A stretch of DNA of 64,000 nt from Oscheius dolichura (taxonomy: Eukaryota > Nematoda > Chromadorea > Rhabditida > Rhabditidae): positions 9,844,001 to 9,908,000 of the forward strand of contig OW051494.1 in NCBI GenBank assembly GCA_932521035.1. The letters are read 5' to 3'. The position numbers and the translations under genes were made by a program. Below are positions 51,901 to 62,132 of the stretch, piece by piece. The notes beneath the pieces were generated by a model, which ran no database searches, was not told the origin of the DNA, and saw only the letters and a list, made by a program, of their open reading frames with translations. Position 1 is the stretch's first letter; every line of letters starts with the position of its first letter.

Positions 51901-53656
51901 AGTGCGCTGCCCTCGTGGTGCCGTTTGCGCGCTTCTTGTTTTCTTTGAATAGAGGAGAGATGGTATACTTTATCGGTAGTGGGGTCTTCTCTTCTTGAAG
52001 AAGGCCCCCTATCAATATCAATATCAATCAGGACGAATCCTCAAAGCATTCGGGAAGTCCCGCTTTCGGCCCACGTAGTATAGTGGTTAGTACTCCACGT
52101 TGTGGCCGTGGCGACACTGGTTCGATTCCAGTCGTGGGCAACTCTCTTTTGCTTTCTTCCCACCTACCAATTACCCTAGATTGAACCGATACCCCACTAT
52201 ACCACCGCAATTCTCTTCAAATTCCCATTTCTCACCTGATTTTAGTAGAAACCTTCTGACTTGTGAAGATAATGAACGGCGCGATGAGGTAGAACTGTAT
52301 TTCCACCGCCAGTGACCAGCAATGGACGAAAAATCGGGTCCCATTGACCTTAAAATTGGTATATCAAGGAGAAAAGGAGAAGTTACCTGATCCCAGTAGC
52401 CACTGGCTTCAAATAACGGCTCAATGTTGCCGGAGAAGGGAAGAACCCATTTTATATCCAGGAGTAGTTGTTTCTTATCAGGGTGGATGAGGAGGAAGGT
52501 TGATCCTGAAAATAGGAGGAGATTCAAAACTTTTCTCGAGTTTTCCGGGGCGGTTATGGAGCTGGGACCCAGTTTTTCCCCGCGGGATTTCCTGCCCCCC
52601 GTCCAGGAGGCTTCAAATCTCGTTTCCTTGGATTTTGTTCAATTTGACGGTGATTTTTGGCTGTCTATTCCCTGATCTTGATTTTGATTCGGAACCAGGT
52701 GTGTCTAAGAAACAAAAGATCCGATTGACTAGATATCGAAGCGGTCGACTAGAAAATAGACGAACGTACACAGACAACTCTACTGAGTATGGGGAATAAC
52801 CGTACCACGATAAAAGGATACCGCTTGAATCTAAAATACAGTAATCTCTGGGAGTAGAAGTCTTACACTGGTAGGATACAGTAATCTCTACCAAATTGGT
52901 CTTCAGTAGGGCTACAGGAGGTTAAAAAGCTCCCAAACAGGGTAACTGGCCCCGTTTGAGTCTCCTTTTTTTGCTGAGGGATCTCTGATCGCGCAACCAG
53001 AAATCTTTGCATCTCGCACTTTTCATCGCCTGCCAAAGCCAGCTGGGTTTAGATGGTCGCTGCCGATAAAAGGCGATTCCGTGAAAAATAGGAAAATAAA
53101 TAGAACAAACAACTGGCCCGTTTCTCTAAGACTCGGCTCTCGACAGTTCGATCCCGTGCACACGTAAAGTCTCGGCAAGACAAAGATATAAAGGGGTCAC
53201 AGTTTTGCAACAGTTTTGAACAAAGGTGATCCTCCTGCCAAGATTTTACGGGTGCAGGGGATCGAGCTATCGAGGAGTGGGCCCCTTCTACCCTCGGTAT
53301 TCCCGGCAACGTTTTTAGGAGTTTTTAGGTTTTATTGCCCCTGATAAAATAGGAGCTCCCTACCTGCGTAAACAATGACTAGAATAATATAATAGAGAGG
53401 AACAATGCGTCTAAATCGCCTTGAATAAAATTGAATGAGACTAGTTTTAGATAGGGTTTCTTTGGATAGAATAACCGCCATAAGGTAGCCAGACAAAACG
53501 AAGAATCTGAATTTTAAGTTGAAAAAATCATGAAAATGGGGGAGACTACATGTCAACTCCAACAAATCCCAAGGAAAAGGCATCTGGATGGAGGTGGAAG
53601 AACAGTACGAGCAATATAGCCACTCCTCTGATAGCTTGAAGGTCTAGCCTCTTCAT
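45926..53656 (-). CDS. OAC-type membrane O-acyltransferase (acyltransferase 3 + SGNH)
   Basis: The start MKRLDLQAIRGVAILLVLFF is at 53656. Exon 2 (53506-53364) gives FFVLSGYLMAVI and YSRRFRRIVPLYY. Later exons give WVLPFSGNIEP (about 52440), FFVHCWSLAVEIQFYLIAPF (about 52300), VLLLLTISISCSF (about 48790), RIWQFLLGIL (about 48640), IGDISYTMYLVHWPVIVAY (about 48320), an SGNH block LIIGNSIAYR (about 47290) and the end DGNHLTPEMLKRIAPHYKD with TAA at 45926. This is the full order of the worm OAC family: a multi-pass acyltransferase 3 domain with a lumenal SGNH domain, thought to move acyl groups across or at membranes. The join across a 3.4-kb intron (52237 to about 48812) keeps phase (AG|G). The introns hold tRNA-His, tRNA-Leu, two MITEs and the PTP-like gene. 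Confidence 0.75.
46289..46370 (-). tRNA. tRNA-Leu (AAG)
   Basis: The minus strand starts GGCGAGATGGCCGAGCGGTC and has the anticodon arm CTGGTTTAAGGCACCAG (AAG), the long variable arm TCTCTTCGGGGGC and the T-arm GTGGGTTCGAATCCCAC. It lies in an intron of the OAC gene, same strand. Confidence 0.95.
46740..46945. repeat. AT-rich foldback repeat, family B, third copy (inverted)
   Basis: It reads CGAAATCGAAAATCCCGATC and CGCGTGGAAGGCTTTGCG, the reverse complement of 2030-2110. It lies in an intron of the OAC gene. Confidence 0.7.
47782..47935. repeat. Hairpin MITE, copy 11 (intronic)
   Basis: Arms CACTGCACCCGTAAAGTTTC and CCGAGACTTTACGGGTGCAG with the core TTTTGTAACAGTTTTGAATAAA. It lies in an intron of the OAC gene. 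Confidence 0.9.
48876..49000 (+). repeat. Dispersed repeat, family D, copy 1
   Basis: GGGCATAGACGGGCGTGTCG, GTGTCCGTATCTCGACCATT and GATTTCAAAAATTCAAAAAC, then GAGCACGTCAAGGCG. Further copies are at about 59325-59450, 60015-60130, 61100-61180 (partial) and 61305-61400. Confidence 0.8.
49124..51260 (-). pseudogene. PTP-like protein with Lys-rich N-terminus; catalytic residues lost and one frameshift
   Basis: Exons 51260-50394, 50071-49669 and 49435-49124. Residues 1-150 are lysine-rich, then comes a Gly/Ser linker (SGSGSGGSSGSGGSSGS), then a tyrosine-phosphatase domain: VPCLETSRLVSLGVDFYHAS, FILGQTPPTSSHIP, AAEDFW and YGQMSV. The WPD loop reads WGPRVTP. The signature loop reads ISRKGTGRPA, where the family has HCxxGxGRTG, so the nucleophile Cys is Ser. 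In exon 2 the frame fits the family only if one base near 50047-50050 is ignored; as it stands translation ends early. The exon is 403 nt rather than a multiple of three, consistent with one extra base. It is either a pseudogene or a sequence error in a pseudo-phosphatase. It is nested in an intron of the OAC gene. Confidence 0.7.
52069..52140 (+). tRNA. tRNA-His (GTG)
   Basis: GCCCACGTAGTATAGTGGTT to CTGGTTCGATTCCAGTCGTGGGCA-type end, anticodon GTG, identical over all 72 bases to the copy at 42229-42300 but on the other strand. It lies antisense in the OAC gene's largest intron. Confidence 0.95.
53131..53285. repeat. Hairpin MITE, copy 12 (intronic)
   Basis: Arms CGTGCACACGTAAAGTCTCG and CCAAGATTTTACGGGTGCAG with the core TTTTGCAACAGTTTTGAACAAA. 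It lies in intron 2 of the OAC gene. Confidence 0.9.
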
Positions 53657-54000
53657 TTTGCTCAGAAATTGATCAAGGGACGAGTCGGAAAGAGGTTGGA
53701 TGAGTTTTCTTGCCAATAAAAGATGGGCAGAGGCGATATTATGCGAAGAAACTTGACAGAGACTTGGCAAAGTGCGTAGAAAGCGCCGGGGAGATCTAGG
53801 ATCGCCGCGATTTGCGCTGCAGTATGTTCTCGTCGTTAGAAATTGAGGTAGAAAGCTAGAAAGATTGAAGAACGAAACAAAGGAACCACTATTTCAATGT
53901 CAGGCTCTTTCCATCGAGTAACAATTAAAATAAAAACAAGAAGACACGAAAAGAAAGAAACAAGAAAAATGCTTGGGGTCTCTTTATTCTGGAGAACAAA

Positions 54001-54178
54001 TCAGCCAAAGGATTCCGGAAAGATCTTCGACGTGACGAGCTTCAGAAGATCCCGATCGGCTGAGGCGTTCTTGAGCAAGCACTCGTGGACATCATTGTGA
54101 CGACGGGGAGACGCGGCAATCCGGCCATTCTTCGAAGTGGCATCCACCAGGTTAGAGTAGAGTGGATCTCTCTTCCAT
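54001..54178 (-). CDS. C-terminal exon of an unrecognised protein
   Basis: The open frame reads RDPLYSNLVDATSKNGRI, then RRHNDVHECLLKNASADRDL, and LVTSKIFPESFG before TGA at 54001. Composition and codon use look coding. No start or upstream exon was found in 54180-54880, so it may be a gene fragment. Confidence 0.35.
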
Positions 54179-54344
54179 CTTTCCGATTTTTAAAGGTGGA
54201 AAAGATGAGTAATCTTTTAGAAAACGATTTGGGTCTATTAATCTCTCTTAATCACCGTCAGACGTCGAAGCAGGGCCGACCAAAATCCGCTCATTTTGGA
54301 GATTTGTATAGAAAAATCCGAGGTTATAACGGAAGATTTTCCCG

Positions 54345-54497
54345 GCTCGGTTCTCCACAGTCCGATCCCCTCCACCCGTAAAGTCTCGGCAGGATAAAGG
54401 TATACAGGCGTCACAGTTTTGTGACAGTTTTGAATAAAGGTGGCCCAACTGCCGAGACTTTACGGGTGCAGGAGATCGCACTACCGAGGACTGAGCC
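54345..54497. repeat. Hairpin MITE, copy 13
   Basis: Arms CCCTCCACCCGTAAAGTCTC and CCGAGACTTTACGGGTGCAG with the core TTTTGTGACAGTTTTGAATAAA. It lies in the gap 54179-54887. Confidence 0.9.
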
Positions 54498-54887
54498 GCA
54501 ATTTGTAGCCGTTCTTGAAAGAAACGCCTCTAGAATGGTCTTTTTGAGCTCTGCCCTCAGTACAAATGATACGAAGGTCATCTTCTCGCATTTCTAATCA
54601 TTCCATTATAAAAAGGGACTTTGATTCCGTCGGAGAAACTTCCAAAGCCGCCGCTAATTAGCCCGTTTCTTTGCTTCTCCTGCCGGCTCTCTAAAAATCG
54701 AACAGGGCGTTGTCTTTTTCTCTTCTTTGAATATATTTCCAAGTTCACCTGGCGGAAAATTAATCTTTTCACTTTTTCAAAAGAGAGAAGGTGTTATTTG
54801 TCATTTTAGTCTTATCCCCGGGCCAGGGGATCAAACACCGCCCCTGGCTGGCTACAGTAGAGAGAGAAGGAGCCGGGTTGACGCCAG

Positions 54888-57787
54888 ATGTACCCCCTGG
54901 TGGAGGGCCGCTTCGCCTACAATGTGGAACTCTATTATTATGGGATGAAAGCCACCCAAATTGTTGGAACCCTCTTCAATTTGTTTACTATTTTCATGAT
55001 CTGGAAATATTCAGCAATTAAGATGAAGGAATATAGGATTCATCTCTTATGGTATCAGGTAGGCATACTGTTTTCAAAGGCAAAATTGGTTAGAAAAGGG
55101 GATAAATTAGGTGGATTTTGCTCTCCAGAATCTTGGCTACGGTAACCCAAGAAAAAGGAGGTTTTGAGACCCAAAAACCTCTAGGGAGATTTTCCCTCTT
55201 CTTGTGGAAATGGCCAAGATCCTTGCAGCCATTTTCGAGTTCAAGATGCCTAGAGAAACAAAACAACATACAGTAGTACCCCAGAAAGAAAATTAGAAAT
55301 TGCAAAATTTAAGGAATCAGCCGGGTTTATTGGGTTCCCAAAGCGCAGAACAAAACTTTGTAATTTGCCTCCATCCCCTCAAACAGACGACTCCTGGGGG
55401 ATTACGGTGCAATTTCCCAAGATGCTCCGCACTTTTTTCATTTTTCTCCCTATTTTAATATTTTTACCAACTTGCCAGGGTGGTGCTGATGTTCTTTAGG
55501 AAGTGCAATTGAGGTCTCTTGTCAATTACTTGGTGTATAGAGTCTGGCCCGCACCACTTGGCGGCACGCTTTTCTGAGACCAATCGAAGGTTCAAAAATC
55601 ATGACAAACCTGGAGAAAGGGCCAAAATTACTAGGAACACGAATTTCTGTGTTTCCAATGTCTACATCGTTTAGAGGGGCTAAATCTCAAAATTTCAGCT
55701 CGGTTCCGCTGGCATTGACTTCGGCCTGAATACCCTAGCTCAGCCGTTGTTCTTCTTTCCCTACTTGGCTGGATCAGCTCAAGGAGTACTCTCTACTCTA
55801 TTTGGTCTCCATACTTACATGATTTTTGTAATTTTTTCCCTTTTCCATTTCAAAAAACAACAACTCTTCCAGATCCTAATGGCCGGCTACATCATAATCT
55901 GTCACTACTTCGTCGGCTACCATTTACTCTTCTACCGTTGGCAATTAATCATTCCAGATGAGCATAAGTTTAAAATTAAGGTGACAAACAGGTTTTTTTC
56001 TCTACAAAAGTATACTTTTTCTAGTCAAAATATCGGAGAATGTTGTTGGAAGGTGTTTTCTGTATTGGTCCGGGGATTGGCATCATGATATTCTTTTATC
56101 CAGCCATGGAAAGCTATGAACTCAATTATTCTCTATTTAGAGAGGTCAGTTTTCCTCAATTTCCCGAATTTCAGTTTCAAAAACCAATAAAGGAAAATCC
56201 ATGAAAATCCCAGAAAATCAAAGAAATTCGAAAATCGCACTTTGCGCCATTCAGCGCGCGCCGTTTACCGTATGTTGTTTACCCGCGTTGGATGAACTTC
56301 AACTTTCGCTTTATTTTCTCATTTTCCAAGATTTTTTAAGCCCAGAATACATAATTTTTGGTGCTTTATGATCACCAAAAAATTCTGCACATTTTTGTGA
56401 CTAGGAAATATTCATAAATGTGCCATAATGAAGGAAAAATGCCCTTTTTCCAGCTGAATCCATCCGATGCCAATTTAACCCTGATTCAAGGCTTCTATTG
56501 CGTCGGAGCGTGGAGCAGGAGTCTATTCTACTATGGGATGGCTTTTATCGCCCTTTGCCTGTGTAATTTTTGTGGCTATTCAAAACCCTAATTTTTTTTC
56601 AGTTCTCCTCTTCGTTACCGTATTCTATTATATTGGCAGTTGCAATCGCGTCTTGAAAAATTCTAGCGGTAAAATGAGTCAAAGAACAAAACGAATGCAC
56701 TTTCGCTTTCTAAAAATGCTTTTATTCCAGGTGATTTTTTAGATTAAAAAATTTAAAAAAAAAACGGATAAGATTATAGGTTGGAATTCCGCTAATTTTA
56801 ATACAGCTGCCCATTATCATCTGGGGCGTCAAGGCTCGATTTGGACTCGTCTGGGGCGGTCAAGGTGAGGCAGACCCTGTGCTCCCAGGGGACCCGATTG
56901 TTTCTCTGAACTTGGCCTCCCCGGCAATAAAAGAAATTAGCCGTCTGGTCAAGTAGATTTCCATATACAAGATTAGCCCCCATTAAACATTTCTGTGACT
57001 GCAAAAAGGGTAGTGGTGGTCCAGAGGCGAAAAGTTTGCCTTGAACTCTTGGATTTTTTACTGGCTGCCAAATTATGGAACGCTTTACACGGCTAGAACG
57101 TATTTAACCAGGGAAAACTTTTGTAGGAAGCGGGAAAGGTTGTCTGTCCCTGAAAAATGGGCCGGGAACCAAAGAATTGAAGATCTCCCTGCTCTCATTT
57201 CAATGTGATCCAAAATGTTTTGGGTCTTGATTCGTTTCGGGACCATAAGGCCGATTCAAACGCCAGAATGTCACTTCAGCGGATCTTGTAAGGGTCCTGC
57301 CCCAATGCTCATCTTGGGCCCCTCCTAACAATCCTGTTACCAGCATTTGATTTCGTAAATATCGAAACGCACAGCAAAAACGACGCGGATCCCATTTTCC
57401 GCCCACTGTGGGCCAAATTTGAGTCTCATCTGGATTTTCAAGATCGGATAAACCAGGTGAAGTTTGGCTCAATCAAAATGAAGTTTTAAAGGTCTCATAA
57501 CGATTTCCTGAACTTCCCTGACATAAACGTGCCGCGATTCCGGGAGCACTGCTCCCAGAAATGCCTAATTTCTATGATCAATCAAAAAATATCCTACAAA
57601 TCTCTAATTCTAGCTTTCGTTTCCAGATTTCAACAACTTCATGGTGTGGATAATCTGTATCCACGGCTGGGTTGGCTCTTTCTTCCTCCTCTGCATGAAC
57701 CGCTGCTACAAGGACCGAATCAAGGAGGTCTTCTTTCATCTCCTCAAGTTAGAGCCCCCTTCCTTATTAGTTATTCTTCATTTGTAG
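54888..57787 (+). CDS. Seven-transmembrane chemoreceptor, Srh/Sri-like
   Basis: Exons 54888-55058, 55699-55980, 56025-56144, 56454-56562, 56603-56730, 56780-56864 and 57627-57787, 351 residues with all phases agreeing. The first helix is MKATQIVGTLFNLFTIFMIW, followed by YSAIKMKEYRIHLLWYQ, a pattern (KxYRxxLLxxQ) typical of worm Srh/Sri receptors. Later parts include QPLFFFPYLAGSAQGVLSTL, ILMAGYIIICHYFVGYHLLF, VLLFVTVFYYIG-like and MVWIICIHGWVGSFFLL. The tail is short and charged. It probably detects small molecules in sensory cilia. There are no lesions, so the receptor looks functional. Confidence 0.8.
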
Positions 57788-58537
57788 ATCAATCGTTGGC
57801 AAATGTCCGTCCAGTTGCTTCGAAGCGAAGAAAAAGTTGCGTAGAAAACGAGCAGCTACAGTACTTAGTCTTACATAATGGAATTAATGAACAGGGCGGA
57901 GAAGTGACGCCAGTTTGAAAGTTCAGCTGTTTTGAATTCGAATTCGCAGGCGGCCAGCGTCCGGGTCGATGAATAAACAAAGAGGCGAAGATCACATTGT
58001 GCTATTTTATTGAAAATCCACGAAATAATTGAATGTTCGTCGGGGAATGAGTCAGGCGCCCAAAGTTCATGGGTTCAATAAGTTATCACAGGAGAATCCA
58101 GGCTCTTGAAGACTTTCCGCTTATTTCTGGCCAACTCTGGCTGAAAAATATTGTATTATAGTACTCCTCCGAATAAAGTACATCATACAGCATTTCCCTT
58201 GGAAATATCCAGTCGAAAATCAAAAAAAAAGTTAGAGAAGGCGGGAAAACGGACTCGGTAACCGGTGGGTTGATCCCCTGCACCCGTAAAATCTCGGCAT
58301 GAGGATCACCTTTATTCAAAACTATTACAAAACTATGACGCCTTTATACCCTTGTCTTGCCGAGACTTTACGAGTGCAGGTGATCGGACCGAGCTTTGAA
58401 AACTTTCTTAATAGGCCTAGGCCTAGCACCCGCTTGGAAGCCTTCTCCCCCAAATTTCAGGCATCTTGGAACGTTTTTTGGCTTGTGAAAAACTTCTACG
58501 GGGAGGGATACGATAGTTAAAAAGTAAAAAAGTCAGT
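57788..58537. other. Intergenic stretch with hairpin MITE
   Basis: Apart from MITE copy 14, a minus-strand piece (58162-58077) reads PELARNKRKVFKSLDSP before a stop; it could be a lost exon, but no companion was found. Confidence 0.35.
58249..58395. repeat. Hairpin MITE, copy 14
   Basis: Arms CCCTGCACCCGTAAAATCTC and CCGAGACTTTACGAGTGCAG with the core TTCAAAACTATTACAAAACT. Confidence 0.9.
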
Positions 58538-58791
58538 TCATACCCAAAAATCATAATAATCGGGGTCGTAATAGTAATCCTCGTAGAAGTCATCAATAGC
58601 GAGTTGATCCACCGGTTCAGTCCCTATAATTCAAGAGTGAGACGGTCCCCTGGCTCTTTTCGATCTCTTGAAAACGAAAAGAAAATGAAAGGAAGTCAAT
58701 GAAATCAGAGTAATAGCCGGGAAAACAGGATCTCACCCATTATGGCGGCTGGAACCGTCAACAATAGGAAGGCGAGGAGCAGTCGGACCAT
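58538..58791 (-). CDS. Very short secreted Tyr/Asp-rich peptide
   Basis: Exons 58791-58737 and 58623-58538, 46 residues. The signal peptide is MVRLLLAFLLLTVPAAIM, then GTEPVDQLAIDDFYEDYYYD and PDYYDFWV to TGA. Eight tyrosines and eight aspartates lie in the last 27 residues. There are no cysteines or dibasic sites. Such acidic Tyr-rich peptides occur in adhesive or cuticle secretions, but the role here is unknown. The splice phases (1 to 1) and the clean signal peptide support it. Confidence 0.6.
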
Positions 58792-59601
58792 TTTCTGTAA
58801 TAATCAGCGTTTTTGTCCAGCGGAGAGCGGGAAAAATACAACATTAGTCAGAAATCGGCACGGGACGAAATTCAAAAGGTTAACTTCTTCTCAAAATAAA
58901 GGACTGCTTTGGAAGAGAAAAATTATTCTTTGTGTTATGCCAATCTGGCCACATAATCCCAGTATCACTGGAATTTTTCCCCGACCATGACTATGTTTCA
59001 TTCAAATTCCCTGCATAACAGACAAGGTAAACATTGTAAAAATGGCCAAGTGCTTGTTTGTTCGGGGGGAAAAGAAGCTGAAAAGTGGAAAAGGAACACG
59101 GATGAACATGGTCAGTAGGCAAAAAGGATTGCATTTCCTTCGGCGGCGCCCGGAATTCAGTTCACTCTTCCGAAATAAGTGACCTGGAAGACAGGTCTGA
59201 CCGGGGAGGGCACTTTGTAAATTAGCCTGGAAGGCCACAAAATCATTCAGCGGACTGAATTCTTTACCATATTGGTGGACAAAACGCCGAATTTCGGGAG
59301 CACCTGATTTTGGGCTCGCCTGTTTTTGGACTTAGACGAGAGTGTCGGGTGTTTGTGTCCGTATCTCGGTCATTCCTTGGCCGATTTCAAAAATTCAACG
59401 ACCATCTTGGAGAGGACGTCAAGACGACTCTATTGAACCCAGTAGCATCTCAACAGCCCTTATAAAAATCTGTAGCCCTCGCTGGCACGCCCTTACAGTA
59501 AGCCGAGAAAAAAATGCACCATAAAGGAAGAAGAAGAATAAACAACAAGAAAAAGCAAACAAACATGATAGAATAAGAAAAATTTAATAACTTGACTACA
59601 G
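58792..59601. other. Intergenic stretch
   Basis: No gene is seen. It contains family D repeat copy 2 (about 59325-59450). Confidence 0.4.
59325..59450 (+). repeat. Dispersed repeat, family D, copy 2
   Basis: GACTTAGACGAGAGTGTCGG, GTGTCCGTATCTCGGTCATT and GATTTCAAAAATTCAACGAC, then GGACGTCAAGACG. Confidence 0.8.
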
Positions 59602-60368
59602 TTATACACTGGAGACTAGCCGCTTTTCTTTCGTTCTCGGCGTCTTCAGTCTTCCTGGTGTTCTTGTGGCCTTCTTTTTCTTGGTAAGAAGTAGGATTTC
59701 TTCAGAAGGAACATCTTTATCATTTGAAGAGCAGGCATTGGAATCGACGCTGTGATGACCATCAGGTTTCGAGTAGAGGGGTTGGTGAGAAGTGTGGGCT
59801 TCTATTGGATGGTGGCTACCTATAAAGCCATAAAGGATGAGCCTTTGGATAAAATAAAAGATGAGCCGAAGGATAATCTATTTCTAAAGCTATATCGAAA
59901 AAAGATTACTCTAATTTCCTCGATTAGCCGATTTCTAATAAAATATTACTGTAGCACGAAGAATAGACAAATTCATACATGGGCAAGATTCCTGATTTCG
60001 GGCGCGCCTTATTTTGGGCATAGACGGGAGTGTCGGTTGGTTGTGTCCGTATCTCGGTCATTTCTTGACCGATTTCAAAAATTCAAAGACCGAGTTAGAA
60101 AGCACGTCAAGACGGTTCTAATGAATCCAGTCACATCTCAACCACCCTGGAAGAACAATCTGTAGCCTACAAACTTTGACTGCTTGTAACGCGGGCTCAT
60201 CTTTGTTCCTGTATGGCTCCTGTATGGCTTCATTGCATCGTTGTTGAATGTCTTTTTGTTTTTGAAAAACTCAGCTTGACTTGCCAAATTATGTAATGTA
60301 TCATGTTTCTTTACGAGTTCCGACAGGCCGACCCGTTTAAATCTTCTCCAACTGCTATTTCTCTTCAT
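59602..60368 (-). CDS. Small basic protein, tentative two-exon model
   Basis: Exon 1 (60368-60171) reads MKRNSSWRRFKRVGLSELVK and ends with KMSPRYKQSKF before GTAGGC. A second exon (59877-59602) opens after a weak AATAG acceptor with a hydrophobic segment (LRLIFYFIQRLILYGFIG) and ends with a Lys/Arg-rich tail (KKKKATRTPGRLKTPRTKEK) and TAA. The phases agree (157 residues), but the acceptor is poor and the intron holds a family D repeat. It is divergent to the phosphatase-like gene, 28 bp away. The family is not recognised. Confidence 0.35.
60015..60130 (+). repeat. Dispersed repeat, family D, copy 3
   Basis: GGGCATAGACGGGAGTGTCG, GTGTCCGTATCTCGGTCATT and GATTTCAAAAATTCAAAGAC, then GCACGTCAAGACGG. 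Confidence 0.8.
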
Positions 60369-60396
60369 TGTCTAACTTTTCTCCGGTGGTGGAAGG

Positions 60397-61917
60397 ATGC
60401 CGTTAGATATGAATGATTTTATTGCTGATCATGTGAGATGTCGAAACGGGTATCACTATAGAAAGGTGACCATTTTTGTTATGTTTCCCTTAATTTCAAA
60501 ATTTCAGGGAAGGTATGCTTATGCTGACCTAATGGAACTGTTCACGATGGCAAAGAAGATCCTCAAGTCTGAAAGTACTCTGGTCCGTATCTCGGCGCCC
60601 TGTCGCATTGTTGGCGCTATTTTTGGCCGATTTGATGATCTCATCCGCATCCTGTGTCAAACGGACGGCAAGAGCAAGCAGCCGGCCTTCCTCACGGAGC
60701 AATTCGTCTTTCTCGGAGACTACACCAGCAAGGAGAAGAAATCCCTAGAATGCCTCGTCTTCCTCCTGGCTATCAAGTGCAAATTCCCCACATGTTACGC
60801 CATGCTCAGGGGTGAAAAGGAAATCCAGCGGGATGTGACGGACAAGCGTTTCTTGTACAGTGTCCGCCGGCATTTTGATAAGGACCAAGCCCCGACGATC
60901 ATCGCCGAATTGAATGAGATCTTTACCCTTCTGCCGTTGGCTGCTCTGGTCAGTCAGAAGATTCTCTGTGTGCATGGCGGAATCTCACCGGATCTCAAAA
61001 GTTTCAAGGATATTGAGAACATCAAACGGCCGCTGAATAAGGACGACATTGAACGGACTCCGCTGATTAAGGGTTTGTGTAACGGACACGGCCATTTGGG
61101 CTTATTTTTGGCGTGGTCAGAGTTTGATCCCATATCTCGGTTAAGAGGGAAGTTAGGAATACATTTAGGTTCGTTGGAATCGCCATGACGTGTTCTCCAA
61201 GCAGGTTATTGAATTTACGAAATTGGTCCACAAATGACCGAGCTGTGACCAGAAATAGGGCGCCATCTTTCGTGAGCGACCGTTATGTAACGCCGCCGAG
61301 GCCACTTTTGTGTTTATGGTCACAGCTCGGTCACTTGTGGGCCAATTTCCGAAATTCGGCGATCAGTGTAGAGAGCACATCATGGCGGTTCTAACGAACC
61401 TTAGCTTAACCATAGTTTCTCAGAAATGACCGAGCTACAGGGAGAAACGCTGGAGCATACGTTCTCGAGCTGTGACCCAACGAATATTTTCAGACCTCAT
61501 CTTTGCGGAGTCGTCGTGTAGTACTCTGGGATATACGAAACATCCAAATCCCGAAAAAGGCGTCCTTTTTGGCCCGGATGTTTTCCTGGAGACCTGTATG
61601 CGTCTTGATCTCTCCCTCGCTGTCACATCCTCTGATGTAATTAATTGAATTAATTTTTATAATTTTTTATGCTTCAGGGGCTCAGGGGAGGATTTGGCTT
61701 TTGTTTTCATAAGAAATTGGCATTTCTTTACTCGACGCCGAGTTATAATTCCGACTATCCGGAGGCAGCTACTCTTCAAATCAACAAGGATGGTCGTGTC
61801 GGATTGCTGGCATTGTGTCGTCGACCCATAAAGGATGGAGATACTCAAAAGACAACTGGCGCTACAGTTTCGGAAAAGGGAAAAAGCGTCTCGGGAACCG
61901 CTGGCAGGAAGAACTAA
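60397..61917 (+). CDS. PP1-like (PPP family) pseudophosphatase
   Basis: Exons 60397-60465, 60508-61072, 61494-61636 and 61678-61917, 338 residues, full PP1 length. The fold markers align with PP1 in order, but the active-site motifs are changed: GDxHG is GAIFG, GDxVDRG is GDYTSKE, GNHE is GEKE, and the later (R)xHE/HQ region is VTSSD. HGG (VHGGISPDL) is kept, as are GVLFGPDVF and a C-terminal FGFCFHKKLAFLYSTPSYN. With most metal ligands gone it should not hydrolyse phosphate and may instead bind phosphoproteins or PP1 partners. Worm PP1-like families are large and often sperm-enriched. The frame is intact, so it is probably a real protein. Confidence 0.8.
61305..61400 (+). repeat. Dispersed repeat, family D, partial copy in an intron
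   Basis: GTTTATGGTCACAGCTCGGT, GGGCCAATTTCCGAAATTCG and GAGAGCACATCATGGCGG. Another partial copy is at about 61100-61180. Both lie in the 421-bp intron 2 of the pseudophosphatase gene. Confidence 0.6.
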
Positions 61918-62132
61918 TCCTCTTCCTCGACTGGCAAGCATACGGTAAAAAAAACGAATAAAGCTTCGTACAAAAACTATTACTCTTCTTTTTGCTGGTC
62001 TCTTCAATCATAATATCGATATTTTCTGGGTTACTGTAAAAGGGCGCCTGCAAAACGTGTTTCATTCTATGAAATTGAAATTTTAATAGATTAAAATTAT
62101 GCACAGAGAAGTGGGAACGGTTCAGGGGGTGT

